Source of the DNA: Clostridiales bacterium
Lineage (GTDB): Bacteria > Bacillota > Clostridia > Peptostreptococcales > Anaerovoracaceae
DNA length: 34,822 bases
Assembly: GCA_009782285.1 (NCBI GenBank)
Contig: WRJK01000022.1
Span: 1 to 34,822, forward strand
Direction: 5' to 3'
Shown here: in pieces, positions 27,801 to 33,805 of the stretch
How the letters are laid out: the number at the start of each line of letters is the position of its first letter
How positions within the stretch are numbered: position 1 is the first letter of the stretch
Translations under genes and position numbers: made by a program
Notes under the pieces: generated by a model
The model's database searches: none
The model's input: only the letters and a program-made list of their open reading frames with translations
Told to the model about the DNA's origin: nothing

Positions 27801-27836
27801 AGTGATTAGTGATGTGGTCTTTGTAATCGTTTTCAA
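24813..27836 (-). CDS. Secreted LPX-type leucine-rich-repeat protein with cohesin-like and dockerin modules
   Basis: 1007 residues. It starts at TTG 27836, which has AAAGGAGG seven bases upstream; the nearer ATG is out of frame. Signal peptide 1-32. After a region of about 85 residues that I do not recognise come three cassettes. Each opens with DIT-x-DF-x-DP-x-F followed by VREFLGK and holds several LRRs of pattern LPxLPxxLxxLxCxxNxL. This LPX type is best known from YopM/IpaH-like proteins, but here carries Cys at the usual Val. A cohesin-like domain and then a dockerin (two intact Ca loops, Cys pair) follow at about 25024-25680. A tail of about 63 residues after the dockerin is absent from the paralogues and ends inside a REP-like palindrome. 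The LRRs probably bind a protein ligand outside the cell; the dockerin would attach the protein to a surface complex. Confidence 0.88.
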   Translation of the reverse strand: MKTITKTTSLITAAAIVISLILMNMASPVALAADGTHNMPLYEKEAKNGVGLCPYNKPYRDERQMLDFMGKRDIEKLERFDEPTHKDETPLVKGTFESRVLPTDGGYAAIEMSATDATDITSDFKDPVFLEAVREILGKSEGEPILNTDVSGITRLWVTFSYIQDLAGLEHFISLEELYCYGNQLTVLPALPLGLEFLDCDGNQLMALPTLPENLFGLDCSNNPLQMLPTLPLGLTYLRCVDNQLTTLDISALSALENLQCSKNRLTELALNSTAPYWCINVSYNFMESEAAVTGKSIIWDGDYFIFYPQYTDAIDITADFTDPNFLATVREFLGKGANEPIFDIEASWLTWLDVSYWGISSLAGLEHFTSLRGLSCYYNQITELPTLPPDLEYLDCEGNRLTTLPALPKNLWMLDCSNNLIDELPSSLPPSLEWLYCEGNLLTGLNLSGLSYMYSLWCFNNYMESPDSVMGWRELGLEINNTFRFYPQYTDAIDITADFTDPNFRAAVREFLGKGANEPIFDIDVSWLTWLSVSNRGITSLAGLEHFTSLTELYCTSNQLKELPMLPSGLVVLLCYYNQLDELPALPLGLEYLDCDGNLLTELPALPENLYGLDCSNNSLQVLPTLPLGVTYLRCVNNHLTELPTLPSGLMRLLCDDNMLTRIDLTGLSSLSELWCFNNHMASPDSVIGWRELGLEINSPENPWSGTFMFYPQAEAFAGSAIVGVRVPDVSYINKDVEYTISLTNAVNVLDVELAFEVDGSMLVGKGFTGLNGFNAMSEIIWTYLGDDIWKGGITLGYPSGNDSEGFSSTGSVDIASIDFVPKAEGEAALVLTSVRVVGKNGTEVIDLEAVAEPSIATTVIELVYSKYDLNRDGVIDALDLGVMLLYCGFDKDDPRWDTYVKVNDTKGVGVTAMTCDVNRDGVIDMLDLLDLFIHYGVPRDPDPAEPDAPYLDTIYGVVNSSTVAAANGNSYSNLTGLFVWESMTSISTTTGYGTFDYDLTDWERP
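25690..27482 (-). repeat. Three internal LRR cassettes of about 540-660 bp
   Basis: Three consecutive cassettes begin near 27482, 26891 and 26354 (minus strand). Each encodes a DITxDFxDP header followed by LPX-type LRRs. The second and third headers are nearly identical, including ANEPIFDI, WLTWL and SLAGLEHFTSL. They arose by tandem duplication inside the gene. Confidence 0.8.
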
Positions 27837-27880
27837 ATCATTTCCTCCTTTAGGTCGTGAATTGTACTAACTCCTTCATC

Positions 27881-27909
27881 ATTATACTCATATTTCCGTA
27901 AAGAAAATA
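27881..27909 (-). promoter_or_regulatory. Promoter of the LRR-dockerin gene with weak -35
   Basis: On the minus strand there is a perfect TATAAT with a very poor -35 (TATTTT) 17 bases upstream. Tandem palindromes begin directly beyond the -35, as expected for an activator-dependent promoter. Confidence 0.55.
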
Positions 27910-27910
27910 G

Positions 27911-27944
27911 TGACATTTGTCATCATTTTATATGACAAATGTCA
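27911..27944. promoter_or_regulatory. Tandem TGACA-N2-TGTCA palindromes (putative activator site)
   Basis: TGACATTTGTCAT and ATGACAAATGTCA form a perfect 13-bp inverted repeat with an 8-nt loop, and each arm is itself a palindrome of form TGACA-N2-TGTCA. Arm centres lie about 42 and 64 bp upstream of the predicted transcription start of the LRR gene, 22 bp apart. A run of eight T follows on the plus strand (27948-27955), so an intrinsic terminator is the alternative reading. However, no plus-strand gene ends nearby. Confidence 0.55.
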
Positions 27945-28016
27945 TTATTTTTTTTGAGCATAGCGTCTCGCTTACTTGGGCTGCAAAAATAATTTCTCCG
28001 ATAACAGATATTTCGC

Positions 28017-28045
28017 TTGCATTATCGGGCGCAATGCTGTATCAT
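28017..28045 (+). promoter_or_regulatory. Promoter of the restriction-modification genes
   Basis: TTGCAT, 17 bases, then TATCAT. Transcription would start near 28052, inside or just before the GAAC-N4-GTTC palindrome. Confidence 0.45.
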
Positions 28046-28056
28046 AGAACAAACAA

Positions 28057-28070
28057 AGAACGTACGTTCT
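28057..28070. promoter_or_regulatory. GAAC-N4-GTTC palindrome, LexA-box-like operator
   Basis: AGAACGTACGTTCT is a perfect 14-bp palindrome at the predicted start of transcription. Its core GAAC-RNRY-GTTC agrees with the Gram-positive LexA (SOS) box; only the outermost bases differ from the Bacillus form CGAAC...GTTCG. A restriction-modification controller protein is an alternative ligand, though no controller gene is seen. Confidence 0.45.
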
Positions 28071-28088
28071 ATGGGTGAGGTGCTTTTC

Positions 28089-29648
28089 GTGTCTGAACAG
28101 AACATTGTCGAAATTACCAGAAAAAAGTTGGACCTGCTGGGATACCCGGATCCGGCAGATTGCTTGCGATACGACAATAGCGGATTAGCGGTATTTGCGC
28201 AGGATGACTACAAAAACAATGCCAAGCTGCGAGAATTGCTTGCGCATTCCAGCAAATGCACCGGCCGGGATTCAGACAAATTGTGGTCTGACGAAGCAGA
28301 TTATGGGAAACCAGAATTTACTATTATCAACAGCAAAAGCAACTTAGCAATTGTCATTGAATGCAAAAATGCGCAAAAAAGCAACAACTTGATTAGCCCA
28401 GCAATGAGAGACAACAAGAGCCTAATGAAAAGAGGAGACATAAGCCGGTTGAGAATTGTTTTGTCAAAACTGCACGAAACAATTTACCCTTGCATGGTGG
28501 GCGATTTTCCTGTTGACATCATTGGCAAATTCTACCATGAGTTTTTAAAGTATTCAAAAAACAGCAGCAATAACGGAATCAAGCTAACTCCTTCATTTGT
28601 CACTGACCTTTTTTGCGACCTTGCTGATTTAAAACCAAACGACACAGTACTGGATCCATGTTCCGGAACTGGCGGTTTCCTTGTCGCTTCCATGCACAGG
28701 ATGTTTTCGGAAGCCGACCAAATGTCTTCTGGCGACGTTGACGGTTTTTTTGACGATTTGTTGAAACAAGGCAAAATCGACACAAGGGCTGTTCAAAAAT
28801 ACAAGGACTCGAACAGGCAAAGCAACAAAGGCAAGGGCGAGCACCTCACAATTCAAAATGTTAAAGAATTCATAAGCAAAAAACAATTGTGCGGCTCAGA
28901 AAGCGACCCGACGATGTATGCCTTGGGTTGTTCGAACATGATATTGCGTGGCGACGGCAAATCTAATATTTTGCACGGCGATTGCATGAACCTGAAAGAC
29001 GAGCTGTTAGAATTCGAAGCTACAGTCGGGATGATGAATCCACCATATTCCGAAACAAAATACAACATCATGGAGTTTGTAATCAATCTTTGTGAATGCG
29101 TTAAACCAAAAAGCAAAGTCGTTGTAATCGTTCCTACCTCCTGTGCGCATTCAGATGAGTATTCGGCATATCGAAACCGCCTGCTAAAGCGCAATACTTT
29201 ACTCGGCGTCATCAGCATGAATTTGGATTTATTCAAGGGGATTGCTGGCACTGTCACGTGCGTTATGATATTTGAAGCGGGCAAAGCCCATAACTTTGCC
29301 GAGCCTGTTTATTGGGGCAACTGGAAGGATGACGGGTTTGTGTGGCACAAAAAGCTGGGGCGCATACCCGACAAACATCACAATGTTTACCAAAAATTAC
29401 CTAACGAGTACAAAAAAGCGTGGTTGTCATCATACAGGAATTTCAATGTTGACGACCAGTATGGTATTTGGCGGAAATTGACAAGTGTGAACGGTGAATG
29501 CCAAGCCGAATGGCTTTGGGAGTATTTCGTTGAAACAGACTACACTAAGCTGACGCAAAGAGAATTTGAAGATGTCGTGAGAAAGTATATGCTGTTCCAA
29601 TTGCATGAACTTGAAATTGAATTCGAGGAGGCTGACCCTAATGAGTAA
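28089..29648 (+). CDS. Restriction-methylase fusion subunit (BcgI/type IIG-like RM.A), internally deleted
   Basis: 519 residues from GTG 28089, which has GAGG eight bases upstream; ATG 28071 is an alternative. The N-terminus looks like a PD-(D/E)XK nuclease with PEF at 75-77 and ECK at 91-93. The methylase part has motif I in LDPCSGTGGFL (188-198) and NPPY at 317-320, marking an adenine-N6 methyltransferase. The C-terminal YWGNWKDDGFV and FVETDYTKLT stretches follow the family closely. From memory, family members carry well over 100 residues between the nuclease ECK and the segment here reading PVDIIGKFYHEFLKY; in this protein the gap is only about 45 residues. I therefore infer an in-frame deletion, probably inactivating cleavage. 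Methylase motifs are intact. The stop overlaps the start of the specificity gene by eight bases. The gene is AT-rich compared with its neighbours: 19 of 60 bases are G/C at 28321-28380. Confidence 0.8.
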   Translation: MSEQNIVEITRKKLDLLGYPDPADCLRYDNSGLAVFAQDDYKNNAKLRELLAHSSKCTGRDSDKLWSDEADYGKPEFTIINSKSNLAIVIECKNAQKSNNLISPAMRDNKSLMKRGDISRLRIVLSKLHETIYPCMVGDFPVDIIGKFYHEFLKYSKNSSNNGIKLTPSFVTDLFCDLADLKPNDTVLDPCSGTGGFLVASMHRMFSEADQMSSGDVDGFFDDLLKQGKIDTRAVQKYKDSNRQSNKGKGEHLTIQNVKEFISKKQLCGSESDPTMYALGCSNMILRGDGKSNILHGDCMNLKDELLEFEATVGMMNPPYSETKYNIMEFVINLCECVKPKSKVVVIVPTSCAHSDEYSAYRNRLLKRNTLLGVISMNLDLFKGIAGTVTCVMIFEAGKAHNFAEPVYWGNWKDDGFVWHKKLGRIPDKHHNVYQKLPNEYKKAWLSSYRNFNVDDQYGIWRKLTSVNGECQAEWLWEYFVETDYTKLTQREFEDVVRKYMLFQLHELEIEFEEADPNE

Positions 29649-30404
29649 TGTGCCGCTTGATTCCCTGTTTACGATGAGTTATGGAACTAATTTGGAGTTG
29701 AACAGATTAACGGAGCATGCGCAAGGAATCAACTTCGTGTCAAGAAACAGAAACAACAATGGCGTAGTCGCTAAGGTCAAGCCCATCGACGGTACGACTG
29801 CAAACCCAGCCGGATCAATATCCGTCGCCTTGGGCAGCAGTTCAGCATTGTACGCTTTTTTGCAGGACAGTGAGTATTATTCGGGCAGGGATGTCGCATA
29901 TCTGACTCCCAAGGTTACTATGAACGCACAGCAAAAACTCTATTACTGTGCATGTTTGACGTCAAACCGTTACAAATACAACTATGGGCGTCAAGCCAAC
30001 AAATCGCTGGGCAGTATTTCAGTTCCTGAAATGGGAGACATCCCCAAATGGGTGAGTGCTGTTGTTATTAGGGATTTGTCAGACTACAGGAAAAAACGCG
30101 TTGACGAGGATCCGCCATACTACAGTGTTGACACATGGCATGAGTTTACATATGACGACATCTTTGAAATTACCCGGGGTGACTCCTGCTATATGAAATA
30201 CAGCGGCTCAGGAGTTTACCCCTACGTCTCGGCTTCTGACTCAAACAACGGGGTAATTACGGGTATAAATGGTCTGTAGAAAAACGTCTAAGGCGTTCCA
30301 AAATAAAATTGCCCACAATAAAGCTGAACGAATTCGATTTTGTGCCGGATTACGATTTTATGGAAGAGTTCATACAGCGGCTGCCGTTTTCCAAGAATTT
30401 ATAA
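29641..30404 (+). pseudogene. Specificity (S) subunit, second recognition domain deleted and frameshifted
   Basis: ATG 29641 has GAGGAGG nine bases upstream. The first reading frame ends at 30279, giving 212 residues. It covers one target-recognition domain, with FVSRNRNNNGV, YSGRDVAYLTP and YNYGRQANKSLGSISVP, typical of HsdS-like partners of BcgI-type enzymes. It then enters a second domain (GVYPYVSASDSNNGV) and stops. From about 30258 another frame reads YGYKWSVEKRL and then SKIKLPTIKLNEFDFVPDY, ending FSKNL and a TAA at 30402. That is the normal C-terminal end of such a subunit. So most of the second recognition domain is missing and the join is out of frame. The gene is a remnant. A half-subunit could in principle still dimerise, but the nuclease-methylase partner is also damaged. 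Confidence 0.8.
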
Positions 30405-30424
30405 GCCTCTTGGTGATGTTTTTC

Positions 30425-30443
30425 CAGTATTTAACTGCCTTTT
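30425..30443 (+). repeat. 19-bp direct repeat, copy 2
   Basis: Identical to 24761-24779. It lies between the end of the S-subunit remnant and the stop of the second LRR-dockerin gene, about 40 bp beyond that stop on the minus strand. The two copies bracket the first LRR gene and the restriction-modification remnant. Confidence 0.75.
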
Positions 30444-30480
30444 GGGGGAGGAGCATAAGTGGGCGGTCATCTCGCCCCTA

Positions 30481-33400
30481 TTACAGCGCTGAGCCGAAAT
30501 GGACGATCAAATCGAGCAGGTCAAGCATGTCTATCACGCCGTCCCCGTTCACGTCGCACGTTTTGGCGGTGACGCCTTTGCCCTTTGAGTCGTTGGCCTT
30601 GACATACGTGCCCCACTGCGGACTGTCCTTGTCGAAACCGCAGTACAGCAGCATGATGCCTAGGTCGAGGGCGTCGACAATGCCGTCCCTGGTCAAGTCG
30701 TATCTCGAATAAACCCACTCAATCGCAGTCATAGCGGTGCTTGGCTCAGCTACTGCGTCAAAGTTGACCACTTCCACCCCGTTTTTTCCGGCAACCTTGA
30801 CGTTTGACAGCGCAAGGGCAGTTTCACCTTCTGTTTTTGGCGTGAAAACAATGCTGGCGATGTCAGCCAGCCCAATGGATGAGAAGCTTGCCGAGTCATT
30901 GCCGGGCATATAGCCCAGGGCAAGGCTGCCCTTCCAAAGGTTGTCGCCCAAATAAGCCCAGCGGATGACGTCCGTTGCTTCAAAACCGTTACGCCCAGTG
31001 AAGCTCTTGGCAACCAGCATGCCGCCGTCGCATTCAAATGCCAGTTCAACACTGAGCACGTTGGCAGCGTTTGCAAGCGAAACGCTGAATTCGGCATCCT
31101 TGCCGACGTAGCTTGCATCGGGCGCATGGATTCCTACAACAACGCTGCCCACAGGCGAAAGCTGCGGCGAGAATATGAAATTGTCGCCATCCCACGCGAC
31201 TGGCTTGCCTGTGACAGCTGCCTCGTTCGCCATGTAGTTGAAGCTGACGTCAATTCTCCTATAAGCCGCAAAGCTGTTCAGCGCAAGCCCAGTCAGCAAG
31301 TTTCGCCTGCAAGAAACATCCTCCAGCGAGGCGAGGCTGCTTATGTCCAGCTTTGCCAGTTGGTTGTTGAAACAGGAGAGGTGTCTCAGGCCGGGCGGCA
31401 GTGGCGGCAGTGCTATCAGCGAATTATCAAAACAGAAAAGCGATTCCATGTTTTCAGGCAGTGCAGGCAGCGCCGTCAGCCGGTTGCCGGACACGGACAG
31501 GTGCGTCAGCCCGGCGGGCAGCGCGGGCAGCGAGGCCAGCTGGTTGTTGGCGCAGTAGAGCTCCTCCAGGCCGGCGGGCAGCGCGGGCAGCGCCGCCAGC
31601 TCGTTGTCGTAGCAGCCGAGAATTTTTAGACTGGTGAAGTGCTGCAGGCCCGCAAGGCTCTCTATGCCGCGCGTGCCCACCCACAGCTCCTCGATCCCCT
31701 CCACGTCGCTGTCGTAGATCGGCTCCGTGTCGGCCTTGCCCAGCAGGACATACACCCGCGCCCTGAATTTCAGGTCGGTGAAGTCCTGCGTAATATCGAT
31801 GCCCGATGCGGCCGCCATCAGGGGCAGCAGCCCGCACAGCAGCGCCGCCGCCAAAATCACGCGCGCCGAAAACCAGGTTTCGGGGTGCGTGTCGCCGGTA
31901 CAGGCAAAATATCCTTTCATGGCATGGTTGGCGGCCAAAAGAAGCTCCCCGCGCTCATAATAGATTCCGGCGATCAGCGAGTGCTCCATGACTTTGTAAT
32001 CCTCGCCGATCATGACGCCGAATGTATTTCTGAGCAGACGCAGATCCTCTTCTTTAAGCTCATACACTTCCGAAAGGTCACGCATGGAACGGTGGAAAAA
32101 CGGCAGGTTGTGCGTAACGGTGTTGGTGCTGGCCGAGTCCGTTTCCCGCGCCCCCATCGACGGCATCATGACGGCAAGCCGTTCCGCGTATCCGAGCATC
32201 GGCACGCGAGGGTCAAGGCTGCCCAAAAACCCCGCCGTTTCGAGCAGGTCGGGGTATTTTTCGGCAATTTCGGGGAGCTTTTCATCCAATTTGTCTTTCC
32301 AGTAGAAGAAGTCCGGTATATCGCCGCCCCATAAGGCCGCGCAGCAGCACTCGACAATCAGGAACGGGTTTTCCCTGATAAACGACACAGGCATATACAG
32401 CACGTTCTGGCTGACGAAATGATAGCTTGCCTCTATCGATACGTTCTCCGTTTCCTCGTAAACGGTGATCGCCCGCTCACAGCGGATAATGCCCTCGTGG
32501 TCGCGGTTTTTGAAGTAATACCGTATACTGTGGAAATAGTCCCCGCGCTGATAATGCCATTCGGCGGTCACATCGTTGAGCCGCCGGATCTCCTCTTTGC
32601 CCAGATTTTCCTCCAGCCGCTCCAGCAGAAAGTCGCGGAAAATGTCATGGAAGCGGTAAACGTCTTCCTCAACGGGCGATAAAAACGCGTTTTCCACCTT
32701 CGCCAGCCGCGTCAGCAGGCCGGCGCCGTCCGCCTGCCCGGTCAGCCGCTCCGCCAGCTCCGGCGTGACCCGGCGGGGAACGGCCAAGCGCAGGAGCGAC
32801 GTTTTGACGCCGTCTCCCCACTGCGCCCAAACCCGTTTCTCCAGATACTCTGTCAGCGTTTGGGGCGTTTCGTCAAAATCCCTGCCGGAAAGCAGCGCCG
32901 AAAGATACATCGCCCAGCCGCCGGTGGATTCCAGCAGATTTTGACACTCCTCCGGCGTGAGGCTCCGGCCTTTTTCCGCGCCCAGAGACGCGATCTCCTC
33001 CGGGGCAAACAGAAAATCGCGCTGTGTCAGCACTTCAAAGCGCCCGGTTTCCGGCAGCGATGCCGGCGGGTCCGAACGGCTTGCCATACACAGCCCGACG
33101 TAAGGGGGCAGATGGCTGACGATCCGCGGCAGGCTGCTGACGACCTCCTCGTTTTTCAGCGCGTGCATATCGTCGATCAGCAGGTAGACGCGGGGGCTCC
33201 GGACGGGCAGCCGCCGGACGGTTTCCAGCAGCTGGTCGAAGGTCATGTCCGCCTTGGACAGAGTTTTCGCTTTTCCCGTGAGGGTCAGCAGCGCCCGCGC
33301 CAGCCGCCGGTAAAAGACGTCCGCGTCGTTGTCGGCGTCCCCGACGACGATGATCTCCGCTTTATTGCGCAGGGAAAAAAGCCATTGCACGGCGGCGACC

Positions 33401-33507
33401 GTCTTTCCGTACCCGCCGGGCGCGGCCAGAAAAAGATGCTTCCCGGCCGACGCCGTTTTCATCCTTTGAATCAGCTCCGCGCGAAAAATGGTTTTGTCGG
33501 GGTTCAT
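30481..33507 (-). CDS. MalT/LuxR-type STAND regulator N-terminus fused in frame to an LRR-cohesin-dockerin protein
   Basis: One open frame of 1008 residues. ATG 33507 is preceded by GAGGG six bases upstream. Residues 1 to about 548 match MalT-like transcription regulators: P-loop APGGYGKT near residue 30, Walker B LLIDDMHAL, a winged-helix region and helical repeats. The C-terminal repeats and LuxR HTH that should follow are absent. From about residue 549 the frame continues as RVILAAALLCGLLPLMAAA, which looks like a signal peptide without its Met. Then come a DITQDF header, LPX-type LRRs, a cohesin-like domain and a dockerin (30484-30706). That dockerin has Thr for Asn at the third position of its first Ca loop and the usual Cys pair. 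A cytoplasmic regulator joined to an exported protein makes little sense, so a chimeric assembly or a recombination scar is likely. Both halves are individually well supported. Confidence 0.8.
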   Translation of the reverse strand: MNPDKTIFRAELIQRMKTASAGKHLFLAAPGGYGKTVAAVQWLFSLRNKAEIIVVGDADNDADVFYRRLARALLTLTGKAKTLSKADMTFDQLLETVRRLPVRSPRVYLLIDDMHALKNEEVVSSLPRIVSHLPPYVGLCMASRSDPPASLPETGRFEVLTQRDFLFAPEEIASLGAEKGRSLTPEECQNLLESTGGWAMYLSALLSGRDFDETPQTLTEYLEKRVWAQWGDGVKTSLLRLAVPRRVTPELAERLTGQADGAGLLTRLAKVENAFLSPVEEDVYRFHDIFRDFLLERLEENLGKEEIRRLNDVTAEWHYQRGDYFHSIRYYFKNRDHEGIIRCERAITVYEETENVSIEASYHFVSQNVLYMPVSFIRENPFLIVECCCAALWGGDIPDFFYWKDKLDEKLPEIAEKYPDLLETAGFLGSLDPRVPMLGYAERLAVMMPSMGARETDSASTNTVTHNLPFFHRSMRDLSEVYELKEEDLRLLRNTFGVMIGEDYKVMEHSLIAGIYYERGELLLAANHAMKGYFACTGDTHPETWFSARVILAAALLCGLLPLMAAASGIDITQDFTDLKFRARVYVLLGKADTEPIYDSDVEGIEELWVGTRGIESLAGLQHFTSLKILGCYDNELAALPALPAGLEELYCANNQLASLPALPAGLTHLSVSGNRLTALPALPENMESLFCFDNSLIALPPLPPGLRHLSCFNNQLAKLDISSLASLEDVSCRRNLLTGLALNSFAAYRRIDVSFNYMANEAAVTGKPVAWDGDNFIFSPQLSPVGSVVVGIHAPDASYVGKDAEFSVSLANAANVLSVELAFECDGGMLVAKSFTGRNGFEATDVIRWAYLGDNLWKGSLALGYMPGNDSASFSSIGLADIASIVFTPKTEGETALALSNVKVAGKNGVEVVNFDAVAEPSTAMTAIEWVYSRYDLTRDGIVDALDLGIMLLYCGFDKDSPQWGTYVKANDSKGKGVTAKTCDVNGDGVIDMLDLLDLIVHFGSAL

Positions 33508-33622
33508 GGTCATCCCTCACAGATCGTTTTGGACTTGCGGGCGCTGCACCCGGGGTGAGAAGCGGAGCCGTTGCAAAGGACGGAGACAGCAATGTATAAT
33601 AATGATGTGATAATAGGCTTTT

Positions 33623-33652
33623 ATTGTAACATTTGCCGCGCCATGCCGTCAA
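33623..33652 (-). promoter_or_regulatory. Promoter of the MalT-like regulator gene
   Basis: On the minus strand, TTGACG, 18 bases, then TACAAT with a TGT extension before the -10. The leader would be about 110 nt. The rest of the 33514-33805 gap shows only the RBS of the next plus-strand gene and a short GGGTG/CACCC stem near 33730; I see no gene in it. Confidence 0.5.
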
Positions 33653-33805
33653 CCGCGCCTGTCTAACCCTAGGTGACACTCTTTCCGTTTAACTTTTCGC
33701 GCCGTCTTTTCGATCCATAGTATCGGATGGGTGTATTCTGCCACCCAACCGGCCGGCATGGACGGATGCCCGCGCGGACCGATTGATTTCAAGGAGGAAA
33801 AGGCA

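Noticed and set aside
27911-27955. Reading the 27911-27944 hairpin plus T-run simply as a terminator
   Set aside because: It lies upstream of both divergent genes, so no plus-strand transcript is known to end there. The double-palindrome arms at -42 and -64 fit an operator better, though the terminator reading is not excluded.
31639-33558. Plus-strand open frames of about 230 residues (31639-32334 and 32860-33558) opposite the fused regulator gene
   Set aside because: GC-rich coding DNA commonly leaves the opposite strand open; the sequences are Arg/Gln/His-rich without domains, while the minus frame has clear STAND and LRR motifs.
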